Shown here piece by piece: positions 1 to 8,900 of a stretch of DNA of 49,902 nucleotides. Source of the DNA: a virus; the IMG/VR virus record IMGVR_UViG_3300020410_000018, positions 1-49,902 of that record; one strand, 5' to 3'. The position numbers were made by a program, and so were the translations under genes. The notes under the pieces are model-generated. The model ran no database searches, was not told where the DNA came from, and saw only the letters and a list, made by a program, of their open reading frames with translations. The first letter of the stretch is position 1. The number at the start of each line of letters is the position of its first letter.

Positions 1-24
1 AACAAAGCTACAATTAACCCCCAA

Positions 25-73
25 TCCTGAACCCTTGACCCTGAACCCTGAACCCTGAACCCTGAACCCTGAA
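25..73 (+). repeat. CCCTGAA heptanucleotide tandem array
   Basis: Five perfect CCCTGAA units (39-73) follow two degenerate units (TCCTGAA, CCCTTGA). Because the unit is 7 bases long and contains TGA, the array puts a stop codon in all three forward frames within 21 bases. It is followed by an A-rich leader and the ATG at 83. A shorter copy precedes the next gene. Function is unknown; a translational stop between genes is an inference. Confidence 0.85.
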
Positions 74-82
74 TAAAAAATA

Positions 83-238
83 ATGAAATACCGAGTTGGA
101 ATCACCATTTATAACTCCTTCGAGATCGAGGCGAACTCAGCGGAAGAAGCAGAAAACAAATTCAGAGAACTCTCTGAAAAAGAAATAGTAACGGACGCTG
201 ACGTTAATATTGAATATACCGAAGAACTTGAACCCTGA
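83..238 (+). CDS. Small early protein, 51 aa, DpnD/PcfM-like flavour
   Basis: A 51-codon frame starts with ATG behind a run of A (GAATAAAAAATA) and ends at a TGA lying inside the second CCCTGAA array. The protein is acidic, starting MKYRVGITIY and continuing with an EANSAEEAENKF stretch. That beta-strand plus A/E-rich helix pattern resembles small DpnD/PcfM-like phage proteins, but the match is weak. No catalytic motif is visible. The leader style and the shared stop/array arrangement with the next gene support it being real. Confidence 0.55.
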   Translation: MKYRVGITIYNSFEIEANSAEEAENKFRELSEKEIVTDADVNIEYTEELEP

Positions 239-246
239 ACCCTGAA
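233..246 (+). repeat. Second CCCTGAA array (two perfect units)
   Basis: Two perfect CCCTGAA units preceded by a degenerate ACTTGAA. The first unit supplies the TGA stop of the 51-aa gene, and the array is followed by an A-rich leader and the ATG at 259, the same arrangement as at 25-83. Confidence 0.7.
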
Positions 247-258
247 TAAAAAAAAATA

Positions 259-429
259 ATGATATACCTAATAATGATACTTGGTGGCTACATAAGCCTA
301 GTCGCCTTCTGTTTCTTCCTGCTCCACCATCTTAAAAAGCAAGCACGGTTGTTGCAGGTAATGGATAACCGGATTGTAGTTTACAAAAAACGACTCTCTA
401 CAATGAGGGCAAACGACCTCACAAGATGA
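259..429 (+). CDS. Small single-pass membrane protein, 56 aa
   Basis: ATG follows GAATAAAAAAAAATA, the same leader type as the preceding gene, and the TGA overlaps the next ATG (ATGA at 426). Residues 2-23 form one hydrophobic segment with a GGYISLVAFCFFLL core, followed by a basic, probably cytoplasmic tail (KKQAR...YKKR). This is a bitopic membrane peptide of unknown role. Its overlapping stop/start with a downstream gene of recognisable family is the main support. Confidence 0.6.
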   Translation: MIYLIMILGGYISLVAFCFFLLHHLKKQARLLQVMDNRIVVYKKRLSTMRANDLTR

Positions 430-668
430 ATAAAGACACAACTTACAACGGATGGAGAAACCGAACCACGTGGTTAGTAAACCTTTGGTTTGAGCCAAAC
501 GCCCATCATGACCTTGAAGCTATAAAGGAATCTCTTGAGCAAAGGGTTAATGACCTAGCGAATTCCAAAAGCATTGTGGATCAGTTCCTCGCTGACCACA
601 TCAACATAGAGAAGATTGATTGGCATGAATTAGCTGAACATCTTAACCCCTACCCTGAATATGAATAA
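426..668 (+). CDS. Conserved small phage protein, NGW-x-N-x-T-TW-x-VNLW family
   Basis: This 80-residue protein carries near its start the signature YNGWRNRTTWLVNLWFE, which I recognise from a widespread family of small phage proteins (close to DUF7249). The rest is helical and acidic, ending in a WHELAEHL segment. The family has no established biochemical role that I know of. Its ATG overlaps the preceding stop and its stop overlaps the next gene, so it belongs to a translationally coupled early operon. Confidence 0.75.
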   Translation: MNKDTTYNGWRNRTTWLVNLWFEPNAHHDLEAIKESLEQRVNDLANSKSIVDQFLADHINIEKIDWHELAEHLNPYPEYE

Positions 669-867
669 ACCAAAAACAATAGCCGACGAGTATTTCGATG
701 AACTCCTTAGAGCGACGAAGATGCGGTGGGATTTGTCCTATCTGGTAAACTCTCTACAGGACGAGCATCCTGACATCTCAGACAGTTTACAGGAGATCCT
801 AGACACACATGCAGTGAAGACTAAACGACCTGTATCTGATTCCAAGGGGATGGTGCTCTCGCTTTAG
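661..867 (+). CDS. Hypothetical early protein, 68 aa
   Basis: Starts at ATG 661, inside the end of the preceding gene, right after a CCCTGAAT sequence that is coding for that gene. The product is predicted helical (DEYFDELLRATKMRWDLSYL...). No family recognised. Position in the coupled early run supports expression. Confidence 0.55.
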   Translation: MNKPKTIADEYFDELLRATKMRWDLSYLVNSLQDEHPDISDSLQEILDTHAVKTKRPVSDSKGMVLSL

Positions 868-875
868 AATGAACT

Positions 876-1199
876 ATGCCAAGCAACCACGTCTCAAACG
901 AACCTTACCATGATTGGTTGGCTCAAAAATATAAAAACCGGAACACCGAACCAATGTTTGTAACAGGAGCACTAGTCTTAGATGGGCTGGATGAAGCCAT
1001 AGTGGGAGCTTCAGATTGTGGGAGGTTGATTTACGATTACCAGAAAATGATACAGATATTTATAGGTCACGGAATGACCCCCGAAGAAGCGGAGGAGTGG
1101 ATAAGCTTCAACGTAATGGGTGTGCAGTGCAATGGTGCTGGGTTCATAATGATGTATGACCGGAGCATGATAGATATAGAGGGGTTACCCAATGAATGA
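876..1199 (+). CDS. Hypothetical early protein, 107 aa
   Basis: Starts 8 bases after the preceding gene and ends overlapping the next start. It has a helix-rich middle (GHGMTPEEAEEWISFNVMG) and a C-terminal hydrophobic strand (GFIMMYD). The GM-TPEEA-EW-x-x-FN pattern is familiar from small phage proteins of unknown function. No motif assigns an activity. Confidence 0.6.
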   Translation: MPSNHVSNEPYHDWLAQKYKNRNTEPMFVTGALVLDGLDEAIVGASDCGRLIYDYQKMIQIFIGHGMTPEEAEEWISFNVMGVQCNGAGFIMMYDRSMIDIEGLPNE

Positions 1200-1428
1200 G
1201 GAAGACGAAGAAGAGTATGAGATCCTAGAATGCCACCGTTGTGGCGAAGAGCAGGTAGTGACTGATGACATATCCAGTTGGGCAGACGAAGGAAACCTGC
1301 ACGATGATACGGGTGCTGTGTTTTGTGACTCATGCTTTGATGATAAAGACAAGTATGGGCAACCGTATCTCACCGACCTCTCTGAAATGAGGGCAAACAT
1401 AGGTTCTTATTTGCCTTATGGGTATTGA
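1192..1428 (+). CDS. Small zinc-ribbon-like protein, 78 aa
   Basis: Two CxxC knuckles, C14-x-x-C17 and C45-x-x-C48, separated by 27 residues, make a likely four-cysteine zinc site. The N-terminus is strongly acidic (NEEDEEEYE). It overlaps the previous gene by 8 bases and is the last gene before the promoter at 1437. It could bind nucleic acid or a host protein. No specific family is recognised. Confidence 0.65.
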   Translation: MNEEDEEEYEILECHRCGEEQVVTDDISSWADEGNLHDDTGAVFCDSCFDDKDKYGQPYLTDLSEMRANIGSYLPYGY

Positions 1429-1436
1429 GAAAATAA

Positions 1437-1471
1437 TTGACAACAAAACACCGACACCTATAATGGTGTCG
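1437..1471 (+). promoter_or_regulatory. Sigma70-like promoter with dyad centred on the -10 box
   Basis: TTGACA (1437-1442), a 16-base spacer and TATAAT (1459-1464) make a consensus promoter in the 65-base gap before the gene at 1494. The -10 hexamer forms the loop of a perfect 7-bp inverted repeat, CGACACC (1452-1458) and GGTGTCG (1465-1471). There is no T-run, so a terminator is unlikely. An operator covering the -10 box is the likeliest reading. Confidence 0.8.
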
Positions 1472-1493
1472 AATTAAACCTGAATAAATAAAA

Positions 1494-1874
1494 ATGCCAA
1501 CACCGTTAAACAAACCCGTCCAACGTCTTGTGGAATTGAATGGCGAGAAGTATCTCGCATCACTTCAACCAGAGACAGAACAGCACCCCGCATCTTTTGC
1601 ACTTCGCAAGATGCGATCCAGTAAAACCCAACGCACCCCCATCGAGAGTCTTCTTACAGGAGAACTCGATACGCCAAAGGAAACACCCGTCGAAACAAAC
1701 ACACGTTCGTCGGTATCTAAATCTGACCCAGCGTATACAGTCGCTGAGATTAAATCTAAAATTGCTATCAACCCTATGGACTACAAGTTGAAGGTTGAGG
1801 TTCTCAAAGCAGTTGATGATCTGTTAGAGGTAGATGAATTACTGGCAGGTGAAACCCGAACCCTGAATCTTTAA
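1494..1874 (+). CDS. Hypothetical early protein, 126 aa
   Basis: First gene after the 1437 promoter. Its ATG sits behind CCTGAATAAATAAAA, the recurring leader. The protein is basic and Ser/Thr/Pro-rich in the middle (residues 40-80, probably disordered), with a more ordered C-terminus (MDYKLKVEVLKAVDDLLEVDELL). The last codons run through an ACCCGAACCCTGAAT stretch. No family recognised. Confidence 0.6.
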   Translation: MPTPLNKPVQRLVELNGEKYLASLQPETEQHPASFALRKMRSSKTQRTPIESLLTGELDTPKETPVETNTRSSVSKSDPAYTVAEIKSKIAINPMDYKLKVEVLKAVDDLLEVDELLAGETRTLNL

Positions 1875-1876
1875 TC

Positions 1877-2125
1877 ATGTTAGTGCGAAAGATAAGCAAA
1901 GGACTTTATGAGGTCATAGATGAGTCTATGAATAACTATCGTGTCGAGGACTCCCGAAGGGAAGGGGCGTTTGATAAACCAAACGGGACGAGTGAGACAA
2001 GGTTTCGGTGGGGTATTTGGGAGCAAGCAAATGGAGAGTGGCAACACCTAGACAGTAACCAAACCCTTGCTGATTGTTTAAAAGTTATCTCTGTCTGGAG
2101 TAACGCATCTCAACTAGGAAAATAA
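1877..2125 (+). CDS. Hypothetical early protein, 82 aa
   Basis: Starts 2 bases after the previous stop and abuts the next start. It looks like a small beta-rich domain (GLYEVIDESMNNYRV ... RWGIWEQANGEWQHL) with regularly spaced aromatics. No recognisable family or catalytic residues. Confidence 0.55.
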   Translation: MLVRKISKGLYEVIDESMNNYRVEDSRREGAFDKPNGTSETRFRWGIWEQANGEWQHLDSNQTLADCLKVISVWSNASQLGK

Positions 2126-2320
2126 ATGCCAAAAGCGACCACTAAAACAGCACGAAGTCTCTATGATCTCATTGAGGAATTCAATGAAGACCTTGCAGAG
2201 TATTTTAAAGAGGATGTCCCCCTTGAAAATTGGGAAGATGATATCTTAACGAAGGCGGAGGAACTACGCAAGGAAGCAAGCATCCTGATAGACGAAACAG
2301 ATTCTAGTTATGGCAAATAA
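2126..2320 (+). CDS. Hypothetical early protein, 64 aa
   Basis: Abuts the preceding stop and overlaps the next gene by 11 bases. Mostly helical and acidic (SLYDLIEEFNEDLAEYFKED). Function unknown. Confidence 0.5.
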   Translation: MPKATTKTARSLYDLIEEFNEDLAEYFKEDVPLENWEDDILTKAEELRKEASILIDETDSSYGK

Positions 2321-2588
2321 AAAAGCAAAAATGACGGCGGCGAAACGCATCAATAAGATTGACCACTTTCTAAATTTGATCGAGGGGATGACACATAAGT
2401 TATCCGATAAAGACACCCAGATAATTGCTGAGTTCTTAACCAAACGTGTGTCCCGAACTTGTGATAAGATCACGAAATCGTCGAGCACTAATATCTTTGA
2501 GTTCGACGTTGTTGTAGACCCTTCTAAGGGAAAGACAACTGTTTCCGAAAGACATAATAATGAAAGAACTATTCCCAAAACAATCTGA
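2310..2588 (+). CDS. Hypothetical early protein, 92 aa
   Basis: Starts within the previous gene and ends 29 bases inside the helicase gene. The N-terminus is very basic (MANKKAKMTAAKR) and precedes two predicted helices; the C-terminal half is rich in K, S and T. It may bind nucleic acid or be a helicase accessory, but this rests only on its basic start and position. Confidence 0.5.
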   Translation: MANKKAKMTAAKRINKIDHFLNLIEGMTHKLSDKDTQIIAEFLTKRVSRTCDKITKSSSTNIFEFDVVVDPSKGKTTVSERHNNERTIPKTI

Positions 2589-3924
2589 GGCTCATTCATT
2601 CTTTGTCGATAAACTTCTCGACCGTTTCAACACCCTTGACTCGTCCCAAATGGGCACTGGCAAGACTGTTGTGGGTTCGCAGGTAGCACGAACATTGATA
2701 GATAAAGGAGCGTTTAAGCATGTAGCTGTTATTTGCCCAAAGGCAGTATTCCCATCGTGGAAAGCTGAGTTAAAGGAGTGTGGTATTGATCCGTTGTTTA
2801 TTCTTAACGTCGAAAAATTAAGGCGTGGTAACACTCCTTGGGTAAAAAAGTTTGGGCGCAAGAGCTTCAGGTGGATGTTACAATCAAATACGTTGGTGCT
2901 TATTGATGAGATCCACAAATTAAAAGGACCGTGGACTCAAAATGCAAACCTCCTTATCGCTTTAGTTAAGCAAGGCTATCGGATTCATGGGATGAGTGGA
3001 ACACCGTGTGAGACTCCGATGGAAATGCGTCCTCTGGGATACATGCTTCGCCTTCATAGCAATGACCAAGCTCGCGGAGGCTTGCCCAGTTATTGGCAAT
3101 GGTTAAGGATTCTCAGGTGCAAGAAGGGTCATTGGGGTGGTTTTGAAATGACCGACCCCGTGTTCGCGTTAACCACGTTAAGGAGTCGTATGTATGGTAT
3201 CAATACTCATGGTCTGACGGTAGCTGACTTCCCCGATTCGTTTAGAGATAATCGCGTTCTGGTAGACCCAATCGAGTTCAGCAATAATGATAAGATCGTC
3301 AAAGCTTACAGTGAACTGAACATGTCGCGTTCAGATATCTCTGACTACATCGAGAAGGGAGAAACTGCTGAACACCTCATGGATGATGAGGAGTTAATAG
3401 TTGTTAAAATCTTACGTGCTAGGCAAGCTTGTGAATCATTAAAAGTTAAGGACATAGCAGATATGGCTCTGGATGCTGTTGAAGCAGGGTATAGTGTCGC
3501 TATCTTTGTTAACTTTACGGAGAGCATTAGGGCACTCACTGACATTCTCAAATGTAACTTTATAGATGGTTCTACGGCTCAAGAGGATCGGGAGAAGTAT
3601 ATAAACGCATTCCAGAACGATGAAGAACATTGCTTGATCCTGAATGCGGCGACCGGCGGAACGGGAATCTCACTACACGATGTGCGTGGAGATAGACCTA
3701 GACTATCACTCATATCACCAAGCTTTAACGCGAAGGAGTTCGCTCAAGTCATCGGTCGGATTCACCGGAACGGTGCGAAGTCGGATGCCTTGCAGAAAGT
3801 TTTGCTGTCTTACGGGTCGATTGAAGAGTATGTCATGGAAGCTATTAACCGTAAGCTTCAAAACATGAAAACTATCCACCACTCACAACCTTGTGAACTA
3901 ACTACAGCACATTATAACCAATGA
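2560..3924 (+). CDS. SNF2-type superfamily 2 DNA helicase/translocase
   Basis: A 454-residue SF2 ATPase with motifs in order: Walker A MGTGKT (31-36), motif Ia region VICPKAVFPSWK (about 57-68), Walker B box DEIH (116-119), motif III SGTP (146-149), and motif VI QVIGRIHR (396-403) in the second RecA-like lobe. The PSW-K and H-K-L-K-G-P features are typical of SNF2-like phage helicases, which remodel DNA during replication or recombination. No nuclease or zinc domain is attached, so it is a minimal two-lobe translocase. The ATG is inside the previous gene with no Shine-Dalgarno site. Confidence 0.9.
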   Translation: MKELFPKQSEAHSFFVDKLLDRFNTLDSSQMGTGKTVVGSQVARTLIDKGAFKHVAVICPKAVFPSWKAELKECGIDPLFILNVEKLRRGNTPWVKKFGRKSFRWMLQSNTLVLIDEIHKLKGPWTQNANLLIALVKQGYRIHGMSGTPCETPMEMRPLGYMLRLHSNDQARGGLPSYWQWLRILRCKKGHWGGFEMTDPVFALTTLRSRMYGINTHGLTVADFPDSFRDNRVLVDPIEFSNNDKIVKAYSELNMSRSDISDYIEKGETAEHLMDDEELIVVKILRARQACESLKVKDIADMALDAVEAGYSVAIFVNFTESIRALTDILKCNFIDGSTAQEDREKYINAFQNDEEHCLILNAATGGTGISLHDVRGDRPRLSLISPSFNAKEFAQVIGRIHRNGAKSDALQKVLLSYGSIEEYVMEAINRKLQNMKTIHHSQPCELTTAHYNQ

Positions 3925-4229
3925 GAGAACCATCGAACACAACTGCCGCCGTTATTGATGTGAATGGCGTGAAGTTAGCCTTAAAAGCTAGACCAGATAA
4001 CAGTGATATGAACCCTTCAGGGTGGAGTATCATAGCCTTCGCGCCGTCTGCCAGTATCCGGTGCATACGGGGGCATCAACCGAAGCATATGGAGTTATTC
4101 ATACGTAGTATTATGACGCTTGCAGGTGTCGCGGTTAGTTTAGATGAGTTCTGGCAACCAAGTGAGCAAGCTTCTTATGATGAAATCAAGAAGGCAGTTC
4201 ATCGAATCACTGACCACACATTTGAGTAA
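3921..4229 (+). CDS. Hypothetical protein, 102 aa
   Basis: Overlaps the helicase stop (ATGA) and abuts the next gene (TAATG). Sequence begins with a strand-rich region (AAVIDVNGVKLALKARPD) and has a conserved-looking SIRCIRGHQPKHMELF segment. No family recognised. Coupling to the helicase suggests co-expression. Confidence 0.55.
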   Translation: MREPSNTTAAVIDVNGVKLALKARPDNSDMNPSGWSIIAFAPSASIRCIRGHQPKHMELFIRSIMTLAGVAVSLDEFWQPSEQASYDEIKKAVHRITDHTFE

Positions 4230-4468
4230 TGAATATTATAAGACAAGTAGATGAGAGAGGGGCACACAGGCTCTTATTGCAGGGTCAAGTTATTGACAAC
4301 GATTACGTAGACCCAGACACGGTTCGTGTGTTTACTATTTGGTCTAATTTCTCTGGTGTTGACCAAATCGGTCCTGAACTAATGACAGACAATAATGCCG
4401 GTAAAAAGTTAGCGAACAGGATTGCTGTCCATTTGACAAAGTTGTTCAGGAAGGGATGTCATGATTGA
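4229..4468 (+). CDS. Hypothetical protein, 79 aa
   Basis: TAATG overlap with the preceding gene and an 8-base overlap with the next. Mixed alpha/beta sequence (QVDERGAHRLLLQGQVIDNDYVDPD). No motif or family recognised. Confidence 0.5.
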   Translation: MNIIRQVDERGAHRLLLQGQVIDNDYVDPDTVRVFTIWSNFSGVDQIGPELMTDNNAGKKLANRIAVHLTKLFRKGCHD

Positions 4469-4559
4469 GTTATTAGCTAATCAAGATGTGGTTGGGGTGT
4501 TATTTATGTTTATCTCTTTCTTGCTCATAGCGGTAACCACCGTGATATTTCACCTATGA
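4461..4559 (+). CDS. Tiny membrane protein, 32 aa
   Basis: A 32-codon frame whose start overlaps the upstream gene and whose TGA overlaps the next ATG (ATGA at 4556). Residues 10-31 (VVGVLFMFISFLLIAVTTVIF) form one transmembrane helix. It sits two genes upstream of the lysozyme, so a holin-like or lysis-timing role is possible, but size and position are the only evidence. Confidence 0.45.
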   Translation: MIELLANQDVVGVLFMFISFLLIAVTTVIFHL

Positions 4560-4927
4560 CTCTGCAAGAACTACTCAAACTCCATGACGAGACGCACGCC
4601 AAATGTCGTAAAGTTATGGAGATAAAAAATAACGACTACACTGGTGGCAAAGAAGCGACAGATATATTCGCTAATTTTAAGTCATCTCAGATTCTGGGAG
4701 TGCACCCTGTAACCGGTATCCTGATGCGTATTATTGACAAGTTGCAACGCATCAAGACATTCGCTAATGACGGTATGTTGTCCGTTCCAGATGAATCGGT
4801 TGAAGATGCGTGTGAGGATATTGTCAACTATGCGATCCTAGCGAAAGCGATGTTACTAGAATCGAGGGAGAGTCTTAGAAAACAAAGGATCAAGCGGGAG
4901 GTGGAGGAGATTGTTAAAAAGGGCTAA
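4556..4927 (+). CDS. DUF1599-type nucleotide-modification-associated protein, MazG-like
   Basis: This 123-residue protein shows the DUF1599 pattern: K-x-x-DY (K24-N-N-D27-Y28), a FANF turn (38-41), R58-x-x-D61-K62-x-x-R65, and a helix with E83-D84-x-x-E87-D88-x-x-N91-Y92. The family belongs to the all-alpha NTP pyrophosphatase fold. Related phage enzymes cleave nucleotides or accompany base modification. I see no hypermodification enzyme nearby, so dNTP-pool tuning is the more cautious reading. Confidence 0.7.
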   Translation: MTLQELLKLHDETHAKCRKVMEIKNNDYTGGKEATDIFANFKSSQILGVHPVTGILMRIIDKLQRIKTFANDGMLSVPDESVEDACEDIVNYAILAKAMLLESRESLRKQRIKREVEEIVKKG

Positions 4928-4944
4928 GTGTGTTAAACTCTCGT

Positions 4945-5481
4945 ATGCCCACTAAGAGTTCCAAAGAACCGGATTATTTTAAAGCTATAGCCCTTCATGA
5001 AGTTATCGGGGGCAAACCTAACCTGACTCCTTACAAAGACAGCAAAGGCATACTAACTATTGGCTACGGGCATAAGATCCTCCCGAATGAGAAGTTCACG
5101 AAGATCACGCCGAAGCAAGCGTTGGATCTCTTCTATAAGGATTTGGCACCAAAGATTGCTCACGTTAAAAAGGATCTAGGCGAGGATGTTTTTAATTCTC
5201 TAAGCAAAGAAGCGAAGGAAAACATCGTGGGTTTTGATTTTTGGGGTTACTACAGACTGTCTCCTAAAGCTATTGGTCACCTAAAAGAGAAGAAGTATTT
5301 TGCGTTCGCAAAAGAGATGAAAGACAACAAGGACTACAGGGAGTCTTTGAAAGATGGGTCAGGAATCGCGCCACGTTTCGACAAATATGTCGAACCTTTT
5401 GTGGATATGGGTAACGCTGAGTCTTTGGGAATGACCTACAACGAAGCTGTGGAAGAGAGGTTCCGGTTGTCGGGCAGTTAG
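4945..5481 (+). CDS. Endolysin, GH24 (T4-type) lysozyme
   Basis: Muramidase that cleaves peptidoglycan between MurNAc and GlcNAc. The catalytic region LHE-x10-Y-x-D-x-x-G-x-x-TIGYGH is intact: with numbering from the ATG at 4945 the glutamate is about residue 19, the aspartate 32 and the threonine 38. No signal peptide is visible, so a holin would be needed for export. A GTG five codons upstream (4930) is an alternative start; ATG 4945 leaves the complete domain. The 3' end overlaps the convergent membrane-protein gene by 4 bases. Confidence 0.88.
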   Translation: MPTKSSKEPDYFKAIALHEVIGGKPNLTPYKDSKGILTIGYGHKILPNEKFTKITPKQALDLFYKDLAPKIAHVKKDLGEDVFNSLSKEAKENIVGFDFWGYYRLSPKAIGHLKEKKYFAFAKEMKDNKDYRESLKDGSGIAPRFDKYVEPFVDMGNAESLGMTYNEAVEERFRLSGS

Positions 5482-5783
5482 TCCTGTTTAGGGGCACTTC
5501 CGTTGTGAAGCTTCTCCATTATCTTCTCAACGTCTAGTTCCAGCATGGATATCTTTAGGTTTTGCCTAACGTCATCTGGCAGACTTCCGCTTCCCCATTT
5601 GCCAGCAGGCCAATCGCGCACAAAAATTGAGTGCTTCTCCACATCCTTTGCCATCATCTGGATTTGAAAATCGTTGTGTTGAACGGAGCTTTGTAGGTTG
5701 CTTGCCCACCAAACGATGCCCCCTGCTTGCACCGCTAAACCGATAAGCAGTGAAGCTAAAAATTTTGAGTCTATGCCTTTCAT
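5478..5783 (-). CDS. Membrane-anchored coiled-coil protein, possible spanin or holin partner
   Basis: 101 residues with one N-terminal transmembrane helix (about residues 8-27, FLASLLIGLAVQAGGIVWWA) followed by a soluble helical region (QSSVQHNDFQIQMMAKDVEKH, and SMLELDVEKIMEKLH at the end). This bitopic layout fits an inner-membrane spanin or an accessory of the lysis machinery. It is convergent with the lysozyme and lies at the end of the first - strand late block. Family not recognised; the lysis role is inferred from topology and place. Confidence 0.6.
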   Translation of the reverse strand: MKGIDSKFLASLLIGLAVQAGGIVWWASNLQSSVQHNDFQIQMMAKDVEKHSIFVRDWPAGKWGSGSLPDDVRQNLKISMLELDVEKIMEKLHNGSAPKQD

Positions 5784-5784
5784 T

Positions 5785-5964
5785 TTAATAGCGTCCTCCC
5801 ATCCGCTTATTGACCGCTTCGGTAAACGACTTTCGCTTAGTGGGTTTGCTGTGTGTATATCCCTTCTCTTTCAACTCAAGGTGCTTCTTGTAACTTGTAG
5901 CCTGAACCCCTTTTCCTGTATTGGGGTTATACATCATGTGTGGTTTAAAATCTTTTTTGTTCAT
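5785..5964 (-). CDS. Conserved small phage protein, 59 aa (YNPxTGKG...H-x-L-x-x-x-GY-x-H)
   Basis: A 59-codon frame fills the gap between the giant gene and the membrane protein, with its ATG immediately next to the giant gene's stop. It contains HMMYNPNTGKGVQAT, HLELKEKGYTHSK and a basic tail. This pattern, a TGKG segment followed by H-x-L and GY-x-H, is one I recognise from short marine-phage proteins encoded near structural genes. Role unknown. Confidence 0.65.
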   Translation of the reverse strand: MNKKDFKPHMMYNPNTGKGVQATSYKKHLELKEKGYTHSKPTKRKSFTEAVNKRMGGRY

Positions 5965-8900
5965 TTAATCATCTAATGGTAAAAAGTTATTTGTGTGTCC
6001 TCGCGTCTTGTAGTGATCTTCAAGCCACTTTAATCTTATCTGTTTTCCTTTATCAAAAATAATCTTTCTGGTTGGTGTGGGAACAACCGGTCTATACATC
6101 CACCCGTTGTAGGTATACTTAACTCGGTCTTTACCAACTTTGTTAGAACTCAAAGTGTTGTTAATCTCAGCCCATGACAGACCCAGATTATTGTATCCCC
6201 GCATAACCCGTTTGAGTTCCTCGTTTAACCGCTTTCTGTGGAAGAAAACACGGTCATAAAGCTTACCAACGTCAGATTCAGTCATCTCCGACTGTTTAGT
6301 CATATCTGAAAAACCAAAACTACGGTAATCTTGAACGTGGTTCTTAAGATACCTTCTAAAGTTTTGGCCTAGATCGACAGGTTCCGATCTTACGGGTTTG
6401 AGTTCACCAAGAAGTATCTCAAATGGTGTATACCGCCCTTCAACAGTCGGATCTCCCGCCGCTTTGATGGCTTGCAATATCTTCATTGGTGTGCGTGGTC
6501 CGTATGCTGACTTTAGAATGTATCCCAGCCCTGTCGCTATGTTTTCAGCAGACCACTCATCTTCACCCACACGAATTCTATTGCCATAACCATCGTTATT
6601 GTTAATAACATCAGTAACAGCACCCACCAGTATCTGTTCACCAACATAAGGCTTAAGCATCCCTTTAAATGTTGACCCCATAGCAGAAGCTACACCCTTA
6701 CCCGAAATCAAATCGTTAATACCCAGTGCGAATGGTTCTGCGACCGTAGAATACGGGTTAAAGTATGTGAGGTTCCAACGATGGAGATCTTTGCCCTTAC
6801 CAAAATAGTAGAAAGTGTTAGTGGCTGAATACCAAGGCAACGCTTTTCTTAAACCTTCTTCCTCGTCTTCCCCAATTCCAGCCATCTTCTTTAAAAGAGC
6901 AGGAACTGTGATACTAAAGAATGGAACTGTTAGCATGAACCCTGCAAATCGCTTCCTGCCTCTGCTTGCGATGACTTTGTTTTTACTAAACGATTCCTGC
7001 CACCATAATTTTTGAGTGTTGACCACTATTCGAGGAACCTCTGCCGCGAATCGGACATAAGGTGCAATTAGCAATCCAGCTTCAGTTTGAGTAATAGCTT
7101 TAATGAATGGTAGTGCCTGACTGTATGATTGGGCAGTCATCTTTACCTTCTTTGCGGCGAGTTTCTTCATCGAAGATGAAGGTGTCCCATCTTCATTTAG
7201 CAAATGGGCGAACTCTCTTGTGCTACTTTCGCCATCCAACTCAGATTTTGCCGCACGAACTAGCGTGTCTAGTTCAAATTCATACAATCCTATCTTGTAA
7301 TAGGCATCCATAGCCGATGCTAAAGCACTTGCTTTGTTGCTTAACCGGCGGAGTAATTTCTTTGAACCCTTTACAGCTTTTAATTTATCAATTTGAGAAC
7401 TTAAATCCTTAATCTCAACCTCGATTGACAGAGGTGTCTTGTTACCCAATAGAAGATCTCTAAGAACTTCAGCATTAAGCTCATCTCCCCAGACGTTCAC
7501 ACTCCTTAATGCCGATAATTCCGCATCCATGTCTGCCCTAGACCCCCTCGCGGCTCTTACGACCATTGACTCTTCGCGCCAGTCAGCTTTTCCGAACCCT
7601 AGAGTTCCCAAAACCTCTTTACCTACTTCGGGGATACCTCCAAAATAGCCTTGAGCGGGACCAAAGAACAATGCGTTACCATACATATTCCTCTGGTAAA
7701 AGGTAGCTGACCCAAGGGTCTTCATACCCATCGCCGCCCCTGTTAGTTTTTGAAGTGCTCTAACTATTGCCAGATAAAGCTTACCGTGAATAGTCTCAGC
7801 TTCTCTGAATTGGGTGTGGAACAGGTTTCTAAGGGATTCGTGTGCATCTGGGCGAGCATATTTTCCTTTGAACGGACTCCAGTCCAACGAACTCCCATCA
7901 GATTTCATCTGCATCCATCCCTCATACTTTGGTTCGTAGTCAGGGTCTTCCCGACTTTGTTTTTCGTCCTCCAGAAATTCTTTTTTAGTAATAAGCCACG
8001 GGTTCGATCCTCGGCTTCCGTGGTCAACAATGTTATTCTGCATTTGTTGATTAGCCATTACGCTTCCCGCATGGACAATCGTAAACAAAATGTTTTCTAT
8101 CCCCGACTGGTCATCATATTCACCTAGTATTTTTCTGAGCGGGGATGGGATATTATTCTTCTCGTTATTGAATTTCTTTAGAAGATCACCCAAGCTATTA
8201 GACATACTGCCTCGATCCTTGAATACAACCCGTCTTTCCAAATCTGCTCCAGTGTATTCCTCGAATTCCTTGCGGAATGATTTGTCCTCATAAGTTTTGA
8301 GGAACTCATCGAGCATTTGGCTACCTCTAGTTTCTCTATCGGTTTCCGCGAAAGCTTCGTCTTTAGCCCTTTCCATAGCTTCAGCTTCTGTAAGTGGAAC
8401 TGCGCTTTCATTCTTAATTTGTTTAGCAGTGTATTTTAGGTGCTCATCGGCAAAAAAGTTTATCGCCTCCGTCCTTGCGGTCTTGTAAGCAGGATCTTTT
8501 CTTACTCGTTGCGCGAAATCTGAATCATCAAACATGCGGTATCTACGAACAATGTAAATACCACGCTGGTTATCAAATGTCATTGCGAACTCCTTTTTAC
8601 TAAAGGTGTCCTTAAATATCTCGTTCCCCTTTAAGGAGAGTTCATCAACGACCTTTCTAGCACTGACGATCAAAGCATGCATCTCTGGCGAGATTGCTAA
8701 AAGATCAGAGAGGGCTTTATTCCTCTCTTCTATCATAACCTGAAGGTTTGACTGTCGGATTTTATTAATGTTCTCTATCCTATTCAGTTTAGCTAAAGCC
8801 TTACCCTCATCGGTTGGGTCGTTATTTTTTTCCTTGCGGTATTCTTTCTCCACAAAATCCGCTTGCTCATCTGTTAACTGCGACCCCCTATTAGACCCAG

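Noticed and set aside
25-73. CRISPR array or true telomere
   Set aside because: Units are 7 bases without spacers, and the array is an internal leader of a gene with a similar copy 200 bases later.
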